Source: Pseudophaeobacter flagellatus
GTDB taxonomy: Bacteria > Pseudomonadota > Alphaproteobacteria > Rhodobacterales > Rhodobacteraceae
Length of the DNA: 64,000 bases
Reading direction: 5' to 3'
Assembly: GCF_021228235.1 (NCBI RefSeq)
Contig: NZ_JAJQRG010000005.1
Coordinates: 1 to 64,000, forward strand
Both the position numbers and the translations under genes were made by a program. Under the pieces are notes generated by a model. It was given only the letters and a program-made list of their open reading frames with translations. It was not told the DNA's origin and did no database searches. Of the stretch, positions 46,618 to 54,855 are shown in pieces. The stretch's first letter is position 1, and every line of letters begins with the position of its first letter.

Positions 46618-47562
46618 ATGTCTTATCTCGACAATATCCGAACTTTTGTAAGGGTCTATGAACTGGGCTCCATGTCGGCGGCAGGGCGGGATCTGCGCGT
46701 CTCGCCGGCGGTCACCTCGGCGCGGATCTCGCAGTTGGAGGACTACCTTGGAGTGCGTCTGTTCCAGCGCACCACGCGCAACCTGACCGCAACGGAGCAA
46801 GGCCAGGCGTTTTATGCCGGGGCGGTTGCGGTGCTGGACACGGTGGCCCAGGCCGAGGCTCAGGTGATGCATCTGACGGATACCCCACGCGGCAGCCTGT
46901 TTGTGGCCGCCCCCCTTGGTGCCGGGCGGCGGCTGGTCGCACCGGAAGTGCCTGAGTTTTTGGCGCAGTATCCGGAAATCAACATGCGGTTGCGGATGTC
47001 TGACCGTAGCGTCGACTTGACCACCGAAGGGCTGGATCTGGCGTTCTTTCTGGGCCAGCCAGAGGATAGCAATCTGCGCATTCGCAAGATTGCCGATTGC
47101 CAGCGGGTGCTCTGTGCTGCCCCCGGTTATATCAGCCGTCATGGTGCCCCCCGCAGCGGTGCGGATCTGGTTGGCGGGGCGCATAACTGCTTAAACCTGC
47201 GCTATCCCGGCGCCAGCGAGTTCCAGTGGATGTTGCAAAGCGACGAGGGACCAAAGCGGTTTGCGGTTTCGGGGCGCTATGAATGTGATGACGGCGATGT
47301 TCTTACCGATTGGGCGCTGGCGGGCGAGGGGATCGCGTTGAAGCCGGTGTTCGAGGTGGCCGAGCACTTGACCTCGGGGGCCCTGGTGGCTGTTGCAGAA
47401 AAGACGCCGCCAGTTTCCGTTCAGATGGCCTGTCTTTATACCCATCGCCGCCATCAGGACCCGAAAACGCGCCTATTCATGGACTTCATGACCCAACGGA
47501 TGGGCGCCTCGGTGCGAGCGGCTGAGGCTTTGGCCTTTGGGGCAACTAAAACTGCGGGTTGA
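46618..47562 (+). CDS. LysR family regulator of purine catabolism (inferred)
   Basis: The 314-residue protein has an N-terminal winged helix-turn-helix (YVRVYELGSMSAAGRDLRVSPAVTSARI cut in the usual blocks, about 10-40) followed by a LysR substrate-binding domain. It is divergent from puuD and precedes the rest of the ureide genes, so it most likely responds to urate or a breakdown product. The role is inferred from context. Confidence 0.88.
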   Translation: MSYLDNIRTFVRVYELGSMSAAGRDLRVSPAVTSARISQLEDYLGVRLFQRTTRNLTATEQGQAFYAGAVAVLDTVAQAEAQVMHLTDTPRGSLFVAAPLGAGRRLVAPEVPEFLAQYPEINMRLRMSDRSVDLTTEGLDLAFFLGQPEDSNLRIRKIADCQRVLCAAPGYISRHGAPRSGADLVGGAHNCLNLRYPGASEFQWMLQSDEGPKRFAVSGRYECDDGDVLTDWALAGEGIALKPVFEVAEHLTSGALVAVAEKTPPVSVQMACLYTHRRHQDPKTRLFMDFMTQRMGASVRAAEALAFGATKTAG

Positions 47563-47581
47563 TTAGTGATTTTGCCAAAGG

Positions 47582-47670
47582 GGGGGCTCCCGCCCCCGAT
47601 GGCAGGCCCTTGCGGGCCCGCCCCGGCGTTGGGTGCGGCGCCGCTGCGCGGCGCAGGCCACGGCGTGGCC
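47582..47670. repeat. Cluster of four small GC-rich hairpins
   Basis: Four perfect stem-loops follow one another after the LysR gene: GGGGGC/GCCCCC (47582-47597), GGCCC/GGGCC (47605-47618), GCGCCGC/GCGGCGC (47638-47654) and GGCCAC/GTGGCC (47656-47670). None has a T-tract. The region resembles REP-like intergenic sequence. No gene is visible in 47563-47885. Confidence 0.5.
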
Positions 47671-47740
47671 CTGTCTGGTATTGCCTTGGCTCAGGTCTGG
47701 TGCGGTTGGAGCTTGGGCGATAAGAAAGAAAGTTGCTGAG

Positions 47741-47777
47741 AAGCGCTTCAGGGGGCTATCTGCCCCTGAAGGCGCTT
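47741..47777. terminator. Long hairpin downstream of the LysR gene
   Basis: AAGCGC-TTCAGGGG (47741-47754) pairs with CCCCTGAA-G-GCGCTT (47763-47777), a 14-bp stem with a single bulged base. It lies between convergent genes and may stop transcription from both sides, although no T-run follows. Confidence 0.4.
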
Positions 47778-47805
47778 GAACAAGTGTATCTGTGTTCTGC
47801 CCGCC

Positions 47806-47849
47806 TCAAGGGCAAGCCGGGCGATGCCCGGCGGCTGCGCCGCCCTTGA
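47806..47849. repeat. TCAAGGG...CCCTTGA nested hairpin element, copy 1
   Basis: TCAAGGGC (47806-47813) and GCCCTTGA (47842-47849) are perfect arms enclosing a second perfect hairpin GCCGGGC/GCCCGGC (47816-47832). The outer arms sit in CCGCCTCAAGGG and CCCTTGACCCG. The same outer arms recur at 52035-52087 with a different inner hairpin, so this is probably a dispersed intergenic repeat. Confidence 0.5.
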
Positions 47850-47885
47850 CCCGCTCACAACACGGCAGGCGGTGGATGCCCGCAG

Positions 47886-48242
47886 TCAGCTGCCGCGATA
47901 GGTTGAAAACCCAAAGGGCGAGAGCAGCAACGGTACATGGTAATGAGCGCTGGCGTCATTGATGCCGAAGCGGATCGGCACCTGATCGAGGAACAGCGGA
48001 TCGGTATCGCCCTGACCGGTCGCGCGCAGGTAGCTTCCGGCGTCAAAGACAAGTTCGTAGGTGCCGCAGGCAAAGGCGTCTTGCGGCAGGATCGGGCTGT
48101 CAGTGCGTCCGTCTGCATTGGTGGTCATTGTTGCCAGTTTGCTGCGCGTTTCGCCCTGCAGGTGGTAAAGGGTGATTGGCAGGCCAGCGGCGGGGCAGCC
48201 TCGGGCGGTGTCCAGAACATGCGTCGTCAGGTATCCGGTCAT
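47886..48242 (-). CDS. uraH: Hydroxyisourate hydrolase
   Basis: The 118-residue protein has the transthyretin-like fold of HIU hydrolases. The N-terminal LTTHVLDTARGCPA is followed by the C-terminal signature YHVPLLLSPFGFSTYRGS, with the invariant YRGS end. It hydrolyses 5-hydroxyisourate to OHCU, the step after PuuD. The start at 48242 has AAGGAG 10 nt upstream and gives the family length; the frame is open further 5' but carries no family sequence. Confidence 0.95.
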   Translation of the reverse strand: MTGYLTTHVLDTARGCPAAGLPITLYHLQGETRSKLATMTTNADGRTDSPILPQDAFACGTYELVFDAGSYLRATGQGDTDPLFLDQVPIRFGINDASAHYHVPLLLSPFGFSTYRGS

Positions 48243-48314
48243 TTGGGCGTCGCTCCTTGTTGCAGTGCTGCTTTTTCCTGCACCAGTTCCATTTCTGCTG
48301 CAAACACCCCCGTT

Positions 48315-48343
48315 TTGACAGTGTATTCGGTAATATTTGAAAA
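48315..48343. promoter_or_regulatory. Probable control region between uraH and puuE-uraD
   Basis: A consensus -35 TTGACA (48315-48320) on the plus strand overlaps TATTCGGTA (48324-48332), the same nonamer as at the puuD-lysR site, and the short dyad TATT-CGGT-AATA. The -10 is poor (TGAAAA), which would suit an activator-dependent promoter. Confidence 0.4.
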
Positions 48344-48439
48344 CCAAGCCGCCTGTTTTGCAATAGCAAGGAATGACAGGGGGCTTTGCAGAGTGTCACA
48401 TGTTGCTGCAAGCCATAAGTGAAGAAAGAGACGTAGCCC

Positions 48440-49858
48440 ATGAACCGATATCCGCGCAACATGATTGGTTACGGGGCGCAGGCCCCGAATGCCGCCTGGC
48501 CGGGCGAGGCCCGTGTGGCGGTGCAATTTGTGCTGAACTATGAAGAGGGCGGCGAGAATTGTACGCTGCATGGGGATGCCGCCTCTGAGGCCTTTTTGTC
48601 CGATATCGCCGGGGCGGCCCCCTGGGAGGGGCAGCGCCACTGGAACATGGAATCCATTTATGAATATGGTGCGCGCGCCGGATTCTGGCGACTGCATGAC
48701 ATGTTCACCCGTGCCAATATTCCGCTGACCATCTACGGGGTGGCAACCGCGCTGGCGCGCTCGCCCGATCAGGTGGCGGCGATGAAGGCGGCAGACTGGG
48801 AAATTGCCTCGCATGGGTTGAAATGGGTTGAACACAAGACCATGCCCGAGGCCGAAGAACGCGCCGCCATCAAAGAGGCCGTCCGGCTGCATACCGAGGT
48901 TGTCGGCTCTCGCCCGCGTGGCTGGTACACCGGGCGATGCAGCAGCAATACGGTGCGTCTGGTGGCCGAAGAGGGAGGGTTCGACTATGTGTCGGATGCC
49001 TATGACGATGATCTGCCCTACTGGCTGGAGGTGGGCGCGCGCGATCAGCTGGTGATCCCCTATACGCTGGAGGCCAATGACATGCGCTTTGCCACAGCGC
49101 CTGGCTATATCACCGGCGAGCAGTTCTTTCAGTATCTGAAGGATGCTTTTGATCTTCTCTATGCTGAGGGGGCGGCGGGGGCGCCGAAGATGATGAACAT
49201 CGGTCTGCACTGCCGCTTGATCGGACGTCCTGGCAAGGCCGCCGGCCTGAAGAAGTTTATCGACTATATCCAGGGCTTTGACGGGGTCTGGTGCCCGCGC
49301 CGGATCGAGATTGCCGAACATTGGGCCAAGCGGCATCCGCATCAGCGGCGTGAACGCCCCAGCCAGATGAGCCTGGCGCGTTTCATTGAGGTTTTTGGCA
49401 GTATTTTTGAACATTCGCCCTGGATCGCCGAACGCGCCCATGGGCTGGAGCTGGGGGCGGCGCATGATACGGCTGGCGGGGTGCATAATGCGCTGTGCCG
49501 GATGTTTCGTTCCGCGAGCGAGGCCGAACGTCTGGGGGTGCTGAGCGCGCATCCCGATCTGGCGGGCAAATTGGCGGCGGCCAAACGGCTGACGGCAGAA
49601 AGCACATCGGAGCAGGCCAGTGCCGGGCTGGATGCGCTGACAGATGATGAACGGGCACGCTTTGGTCAGTTGAATGAGGCCTATGTTAACAAACACGGGT
49701 TTCCCTTCATCATTGCGGTGCGTGACTATGACAAGGCGTCAATCCTGGCGGCCTTTGAACAGCGCATCGACAACAGCCGCGAGGTGGAATTTTCCGAGGC
49801 CTGCAGGCAGGTGGAACGGATTGCCGAATTCCGCCTGCGCGATTTGATGCCCGCATGA
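48440..49858 (+). CDS. Bifunctional allantoinase (PuuE) / OHCU decarboxylase (UraD) fusion
   Basis: The 472-residue protein joins two consecutive functions. Residues 1-300 are PuuE, the metal-independent cyclic-amide hydrolase of the polysaccharide-deacetylase fold: RYPRNMIGYG, ASHGLKW, RPRGWYTGRCS and NIGLHCRLIGRPGK are characteristic. From about 312 comes a UraD domain starting SLARFIEVFGSIFEHSPWIAERA and ending FPFIIAVRDYDKASIL.., with the OHCU decarboxylase signatures AHPDLAGKLA and LNEAYVNKHGFPF. UraD makes S-allantoin, and PuuE opens it to allantoate, so the fusion couples consecutive steps. It overlaps allA by 4 nt. Confidence 0.93.
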   Translation: MNRYPRNMIGYGAQAPNAAWPGEARVAVQFVLNYEEGGENCTLHGDAASEAFLSDIAGAAPWEGQRHWNMESIYEYGARAGFWRLHDMFTRANIPLTIYGVATALARSPDQVAAMKAADWEIASHGLKWVEHKTMPEAEERAAIKEAVRLHTEVVGSRPRGWYTGRCSSNTVRLVAEEGGFDYVSDAYDDDLPYWLEVGARDQLVIPYTLEANDMRFATAPGYITGEQFFQYLKDAFDLLYAEGAAGAPKMMNIGLHCRLIGRPGKAAGLKKFIDYIQGFDGVWCPRRIEIAEHWAKRHPHQRRERPSQMSLARFIEVFGSIFEHSPWIAERAHGLELGAAHDTAGGVHNALCRMFRSASEAERLGVLSAHPDLAGKLAAAKRLTAESTSEQASAGLDALTDDERARFGQLNEAYVNKHGFPFIIAVRDYDKASILAAFEQRIDNSREVEFSEACRQVERIAEFRLRDLMPA

Positions 49859-50355
49859 CGCGCGCCGATGACCGAATCCTGATCCAGCCGATCAGCGCCG
49901 GGGGCTTTGCCCCCTATGGCGATTTTCTGGAGGCGGCTGGCGCGCCGGACAAGCTGATCAATCAAGGGCTTTGTGGGCGGTATCATGATCGTGCCCATCT
50001 CGATTTTGCGGATGGCCGCGCCGGGATCAGCCTGTTCAAGGCTGAACCGCGCGACCTGCCGATGCCCCTGGCGATGATGGAACGCCACCCCGAGGGCAGC
50101 CAGGCCTTTATCCCGATGAGTGAACATGGGTTTCTGGTTATTGTTGCGCCGGATGTGGATGGCAGACCGGGACAACCCCTGGCCTTTGAAACCCAGCCGG
50201 GGCAGGCGATCAACTATCATCGTGGCACCTGGCATGGGGTGCTCACCCCGCTGCAGGCACCGGGGATCTTTGCGGTCGTGGACCGGATCGGTACTGGTGC
50301 GAACCTGCAGGAACATTGGTTCGACACCCCCTATGTGGTGGTGCGCCCCGAATAG
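49855..50355 (+). CDS. allA: Ureidoglycolate lyase
   Basis: The 166-residue cupin-like enzyme has AllA landmarks: QPISAGGFAPYGDFLEA at the start, MMERHPEGSQAFIPM, and INYHRGTWHGVLTPL with the metal-site His residues. It splits ureidoglycolate into glyoxylate and urea, the last step of the pathway. The start overlaps the puuE-uraD stop in ATGA. Confidence 0.93.
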   Translation: MTRADDRILIQPISAGGFAPYGDFLEAAGAPDKLINQGLCGRYHDRAHLDFADGRAGISLFKAEPRDLPMPLAMMERHPEGSQAFIPMSEHGFLVIVAPDVDGRPGQPLAFETQPGQAINYHRGTWHGVLTPLQAPGIFAVVDRIGTGANLQEHWFDTPYVVVRPE

Positions 50356-50430
50356 ATACAGACCCGGAAACCAGCCGCCCGGCAGAAGGTGGTGGTTTCC
50401 ACCATGACCAACAGAACGAGGAAAAATAGA

Positions 50431-51858
50431 ATGGCTGATGGATCAATAGGGAGCCCGGCACAGCTGCGGGATCCGAATTTCACGCCGCCCCTGGCGCGGG
50501 CGGTGCCGCTGGGCATCCAGCATGTGCTGGCGATGTTTGTGTCAAACGTGACGCCCGCGATCATTGTCGCGGGTGCGGCGGGCTTTGGCTTTGGCTCCAA
50601 CTCGCCGGATTTTCCGGAATTGTTGTATCTGATCCAGATGTCGATGCTTTTTGCCGGAGTGGCGACGCTGTTGCAGACTGTGACGCTGGGGCCTGTGGGC
50701 GCGGCTTTGCCGATTGTGCAGGGGACGTCGTTTGCCTTTTTGCCGATCATGATTCCGCTGGTGGCGGGCAAGGGCGTTGATGGGCTCGCCGCGCTGTATG
50801 GCGGGGTACTGATTGGCGGTATCTTCCATGGGATGCTGGGGCTGGTGATCGGCAAGATCCGCTTTGCCCTGCCGCCGCTGGTGACGGGGCTGGTTGTTAC
50901 CATGATCGGATTGGCGCTGGTCAAGGTCGGCATTCAATATGCTGCTGGTGGGGTGCCGGCGATTGGCACGCCCGAATATGGATCATTGTTGAACTGGTCG
51001 GCGGCGCTGGTGGTGATCTTTGCCACCCTTGCGCTGAAGTTCTTTGCCCGTGGCATGCTGTCGGTTTCGGCGGTTCTGCTGGGGCTGATCGTGGGTTATA
51101 TCTATGCGCTGATGATGGGCATGATCACTTTTGAAGCGATCGGGAACAGTTGGTCGCGGGCCGCCGGTTTTGCGCTGCCGGTGCCGTTCAAATATGGTTT
51201 TGAGTTCTCTTTTGCAGCGATTCTGGGCTTTTGTCTTATGGCCTTTGTGTCGGCGGTTGAAACGGTTGGCGATGTCAGCGGCATCACCCGTGGCGGCGCC
51301 GGGCGCGAGGCGACAGACAAGGAGATCGCTGGTGCGACCTATGCCGATGGCCTTGGTTCAGCGGTGGCCGGGATCTTTGGCGGCTTGCCCAATACCTCGT
51401 TCAGCCAGAACGTCGGGCTGATTGCCATGACCGGGGTGATGAGCCGCCATGTGGTGACCATTGGCGCGCTGTTCCTGATCCTCTGCGGTCTGGTGCCAAA
51501 GGTTGGCGCAATCATTCGCACGATCCCGATTGAGGTGCTGGGGGGCGGCGTGATCGTGATGTTTGGCATGGTTGTTGCGGCGGGCATTTCGATGTTGTCG
51601 GATGTGGATTGGAACCGGCGCAATATGGTGATTTTTGCCATCGCGCTCTCGGTTGGTCTGGGGTTGCAGCTAGAGCCGGGCGCGGTGCAGTACCTGCCCG
51701 ATACGCTGAAGGTGCTGATGACCAGTGGCTTGCTGCCGGCCGCGCTGATTGCCATTGTCCTGAATTTGATCCTGCCGGCCGAACTGGCGGAGGAGGCCAC
51801 CGAAGAGGTTTCAGGTGGGATGGCCGGTCACGGCGATGGCAGCCTGCCCGGAGAGTAA
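50431..51858 (+). CDS. NCS2 family purine permease (probable urate/xanthine:cation symporter)
   Basis: The 475-residue membrane protein has about 14 hydrophobic segments and NCS2 motifs QGTSFAFLPIMIP and NTSFSQNVGLIAMTGVMSR. Its position after allA points to uptake of urate or xanthine. The start at 50431 has GAGGAAAAATAG upstream; the frame runs 14 codons further 5' without a better site. Confidence 0.9.
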   Translation: MADGSIGSPAQLRDPNFTPPLARAVPLGIQHVLAMFVSNVTPAIIVAGAAGFGFGSNSPDFPELLYLIQMSMLFAGVATLLQTVTLGPVGAALPIVQGTSFAFLPIMIPLVAGKGVDGLAALYGGVLIGGIFHGMLGLVIGKIRFALPPLVTGLVVTMIGLALVKVGIQYAAGGVPAIGTPEYGSLLNWSAALVVIFATLALKFFARGMLSVSAVLLGLIVGYIYALMMGMITFEAIGNSWSRAAGFALPVPFKYGFEFSFAAILGFCLMAFVSAVETVGDVSGITRGGAGREATDKEIAGATYADGLGSAVAGIFGGLPNTSFSQNVGLIAMTGVMSRHVVTIGALFLILCGLVPKVGAIIRTIPIEVLGGGVIVMFGMVVAAGISMLSDVDWNRRNMVIFAIALSVGLGLQLEPGAVQYLPDTLKVLMTSGLLPAALIAIVLNLILPAELAEEATEEVSGGMAGHGDGSLPGE

Positions 51859-51868
51859 CCCCCTGGTG

Positions 51869-51901
51869 CTAGATTGAGCGGGCCGCTCCCGCCCAATCTA
51901 G
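51869..51901 (+). terminator. Hairpin after the permease gene
   Basis: CTAGATTG-A-GCGGG (51869-51882) pairs with CCCGC-C-CAATCTAG (51888-51901), a 13-bp stem with one mismatch, 10 nt after the permease stop. AAAATC follows, so termination is not certain by itself. Confidence 0.5.
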
Positions 51902-51936
51902 GAAAATCAAAGATTGGCCTAGATCCGTTGGGCCCA

Positions 51937-51967
51937 GCGCCGCGCTATCGCGCGGCGCTTTTCTTTT
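51937..51967 (+). terminator. Strong rho-independent terminator of the purine operon
   Basis: A perfect 9-bp stem GCGCCGCGC/GCGCGGCGC with loop TATC is followed by TTTTCTTTT. It is the clearest intrinsic terminator in the window and ends the puuE-uraD/allA/permease transcript. Confidence 0.85.
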
Positions 51968-52034
51968 GCTGAGACGCCCTCAATGGGCTGTCCTGCCCAG
52001 TGAGGGCCTTGGCGAGGATAACGGACCCCATCCC

Positions 52035-52087
52035 GCCTCAAGGGTGAAGCGCGCTGGCGCGCGCCAGCCAGGGCTGCCCTTGACCCG
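52035..52087. repeat. TCAAGGG...CCCTTGA nested hairpin element, copy 2
   Basis: TCAAGGG (52038-52044) and CCCTTGA (52077-52083) enclose the palindrome GCTGGCGC/GCGCCAGC (52053-52068). CCGCCTCAAGGG and CCCTTGACCCG flank the arms, as in copy 1 at 47806-47849. Confidence 0.5.
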
Positions 52088-52143
52088 GGCCGTGGCCAGA
52101 CGGAAGGCGGCTGCCGAAACGGTCGCGCTGGATTGAACTGGGG

Positions 52144-53130
52144 TCAGCGGCGGGCCATCAGGCGGGCGACATCAAGCATGCGCGCGGAAAAGCCCCATTC
52201 GTTGTCATACCAGCCAAAGACCCGTATTTGCTGTTCGCCAACCTGGCGTAGTTCAGGGGCGGCCAGCACCAGGGATTCTGGTCGAGCGCGCAGATCGGAA
52301 GAGACCAGCGGCATTTCGGTCCAGCCCAGGACCCCGGTTGCGGCGGCACCGGATTTGAGCGCGGCGGTGAAGTCGGCCAACTGCATCGGCTTTTGCAGTC
52401 GCGCCACCAAATCGACAGCCGAGACACTGGCGGTAGGCACCCGCACGGCGGCACCGCTAATCCGGCCTCTCAGGTGCGGCAGCACCTCGTCGATCAGATG
52501 GGTGGCTGAGCTGGTGGTCGGCACCATCGATAGCGCCCCGGCGCGCGAGCGGGCAAAATCGCCGCGTGGGGCGTCTACCATTGGCTGCGAGTTGGTATAG
52601 CAGTGAATGGTGGTCATATGGGCGCTGTCGATGCCGCCGATCCCATCCACCAGCTTGACCAGGGGTGCCAGCCCATTGGTGGTGCAAGAGGCATTGGAGA
52701 CGATGCGCGCGGTGCCAAGCTGGTCGTGGTTGACACCATAGACCAGTGTCTGTTCCGCAGCCGGTGAAGGGCCTGATATCAGTACCTTGGCCGCACCTGC
52801 CGCCAAGCCGCGTTGCGCAACATCAGAGCTGCGGGCGATGCCGGTACAGTCCAGCACCACATCGACACCCGAGAGATCAACCCCTGTCAGGTCGGCCTTG
52901 TGATGCAGCGGGATCGAGCGGCCCAGCACCCGCAGCCGTCCGTCACCGTGGTCAACCGGGTGCGGAAAGGGGCCAAAGGTGCTGTCGTATTGAAACAGAT
53001 AGGCGCACATCTCCAGCGGTGCGATGTCGTTGATGCATGTCACCTCTAGCCCATCGCCGCGCGATGTGGTGAGGATTTGGCGTAGGATAGCGCGGCCAAT
53101 GCGGCCAAATCCGTTGATGGCTATTTTCAT
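52144..53130 (-). CDS. Type I glyceraldehyde-3-phosphate dehydrogenase family protein
   Basis: The 328-residue protein has the NAD-binding IAINGFGRIGRAILRQ, the active-site SNASCTTNGLAPLVK and GWYDNEWGFSARM near the C-terminus. It catalyses the reversible oxidation of glyceraldehyde-3-phosphate, or, in some paralogues, erythrose-4-phosphate. It stands alone, with no phosphoglycerate kinase or transketolase beside it. It is therefore probably a secondary GAPDH. The extra length between the NAD domain and the cysteine is normal. Confidence 0.88.
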   Translation of the reverse strand: MKIAINGFGRIGRAILRQILTTSRGDGLEVTCINDIAPLEMCAYLFQYDSTFGPFPHPVDHGDGRLRVLGRSIPLHHKADLTGVDLSGVDVVLDCTGIARSSDVAQRGLAAGAAKVLISGPSPAAEQTLVYGVNHDQLGTARIVSNASCTTNGLAPLVKLVDGIGGIDSAHMTTIHCYTNSQPMVDAPRGDFARSRAGALSMVPTTSSATHLIDEVLPHLRGRISGAAVRVPTASVSAVDLVARLQKPMQLADFTAALKSGAAATGVLGWTEMPLVSSDLRARPESLVLAAPELRQVGEQQIRVFGWYDNEWGFSARMLDVARLMARR

Positions 53131-53227
53131 GAGAGCAGGTCTCCGGGGCTCTGCATGTCCGGCAAAAGGAAAGGGCAGAGGTCTTCAGGGGCAGATTGGA
53201 TAAGGCAGGCAGGGTGACGCAGGCGCG

Positions 53228-53623
53228 CTAGTCCTGCGGGCAGATCAGAGTGGCAAAATAGCTACCGGAAATGTCGCGGTATAGTGTGTCACGATTGGCG
53301 CTGCATCCGGTGGCGCCATGAAAGGCGCGAATGGCCTGGCGCACGCTGAGCACCGCTGGTGGGCGTTTGGGCAGCAGTTCGGTATTGAGCCGGGTGGCCC
53401 GGTAAAAGCCGGGAGCCTCCTCTGCCGGGCCGACATGCCAGGTGCGCTCCAAGACAGAAACCGCTTTGGTTTCTGCTATATCCTTGGCGGTGGCGGCCAG
53501 GGGTGGCAGGCTTGCTGCAAGGGTCAAGACGAGGCCCAGGCAAAGGGCTTTGCCTAGGCGGGCGATAGGCTTACCTGTCTCCAGATTCCGGATCAGGCCG
53601 CATGGCTGTGTGCTGTGTCTCAT
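53228..53623 (-). CDS. Small putative secreted protein of unknown function
   Basis: The 131-residue protein has a signal-like hydrophobic segment (CLGLVLTLAASLPPLAATA, about 27-46) and no domain I recognise. The mature part has two Cys residues, one near 107 in ATGCSANRDTLYRDIS and one in the C-terminal TLICPQD, which could form a disulfide. I started it at 53623, after GGGAG; longer starts add unconvincing sequence. It lies between two unrelated genes with no operon signal. Confidence 0.5.
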   Translation of the reverse strand: MRHSTQPCGLIRNLETGKPIARLGKALCLGLVLTLAASLPPLAATAKDIAETKAVSVLERTWHVGPAEEAPGFYRATRLNTELLPKRPPAVLSVRQAIRAFHGATGCSANRDTLYRDISGSYFATLICPQD

Positions 53624-53782
53624 GCTCCAAGGCTCCCACTGGGTGAAAAACATTGACCACAGCCTAGCGTGGCGATCTGGCTTTGCAATGGGCATCCCTG
53701 CCAAGTGCGGCAAAGAAAGCGACAGGGATGCAGATTTTGTGGCTGGTTTTGTGGCGGGTGCCGGTTTGCGCCGGTGCCGGGG

Positions 53783-54607
53783 CTACAGGCCGAGAGGCAT
53801 ATGTCTGTTGACGTCCTTATACAGCAGATAGCGGAACGGACCCGGCCCGGCGGCGTAGCAGGCCTGGGGGCAAAAGGCACGCAGCCACATGAAGTCGCCG
53901 GCCTCGACCTCGACCCAATCTTGATTCAGCCGGTAAACTGCCTTGCCCTCAAGCACATAGAGCCCGTGCTCCATCACATGGGTTTCTTCAAAGGGAATGA
54001 CGCCGCCGGGCTGGAAGGTGACGATGGTGACATGCATGTCGTGCGACATGTCTTCGGGATCCATGAAGCGGGTGGTGGCCCAGCGGCCTTCGGTGTCGGG
54101 CATCACACTGGGGGCGATGTCCTGTTCCTTGCAGACAAAGGCCTGCGGTTTGGACAGGCCGGGCGCTGCTTGCCAGCGTTTGCGGATCCAGTGGAAGCTG
54201 GCAGTTGCGTCGTCAGAGTTGCGCAGGCCCCAGGTGCTGCCGGCGGGCAGATAGGCGAAGCTGCCGCTGGTCAGCGTATGGTGGGTGCCGTCGATAGAGA
54301 TCTTTAGCGTGCCACTGGTGACAAAGAGACTGCCCTGGGCGGCGCTATCGCTTTCCGGCGTGTCAGAGCCGCCACCGGGTTGCAGTTCGACAATGTACTG
54401 CGAAAAAGTCTCGGCAAAGCCTGTCATCGGGCGGGCGATGACCCACATGCGCATGCCGTTCCAGCCGGGCAGGTAGGAGGTGGTGATATCGCGCATCGTA
54501 CCCTGAGGCAGCACGGCATAGGCATCGGTGAAAACCGCGCGTCCTGTCAGCAATTGGTCCTGGCCGGGGTGGCCGCCTTTGGGGGTGAAATAGCTGCTTT
54601 GGGTCAT
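53783..54607 (-). CDS. (S)-ureidoglycine aminohydrolase
   Basis: The 274-residue bicupin matches the UglY/AllE family. The first cupin includes MRMWVIARP and ELQPGGGSDTPE; the second has IVTFQPGGVIPFEETHVMEHGLYVLEGKA cut in the metal-binding block HVMEHG. It converts ureidoglycine to ureidoglycolate, which AllA in this window then cleaves. It is 1.9 kb away from the main purine group on the opposite strand, so it has its own promoter. Confidence 0.9.
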   Translation of the reverse strand: MTQSSYFTPKGGHPGQDQLLTGRAVFTDAYAVLPQGTMRDITTSYLPGWNGMRMWVIARPMTGFAETFSQYIVELQPGGGSDTPESDSAAQGSLFVTSGTLKISIDGTHHTLTSGSFAYLPAGSTWGLRNSDDATASFHWIRKRWQAAPGLSKPQAFVCKEQDIAPSVMPDTEGRWATTRFMDPEDMSHDMHVTIVTFQPGGVIPFEETHVMEHGLYVLEGKAVYRLNQDWVEVEAGDFMWLRAFCPQACYAAGPGPFRYLLYKDVNRHMPLGL

Positions 54608-54855
54608 CCTGGTCCTCGTTCAATCCGGCGCGCCATATCGCGTGCCTGTCGCGTCGCCTCTGGTGCCAGTGTGGCACATTTGGGGCTGGTCTTCGCGACT
54701 ATGCGCTCGCTTTGACCTGGCTCCTAGCGGCACAAGGAGGATAGCTTTCTTCGTGATTTTTTGAAAACAGGTCCCAGTGTGGGATGGCCGGGAAACCGGT
54801 CAGCCCGCCTGTAGGGGCAGTGGCAAGCAGCAGGCGCTAAAACGCACTGATCCGG

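Noticed and set aside
48239-49696. A 485-codon frame opposite puuE-uraD
   Set aside because: Same reason: antisense to a gene with unambiguous PuuE and UraD motifs.
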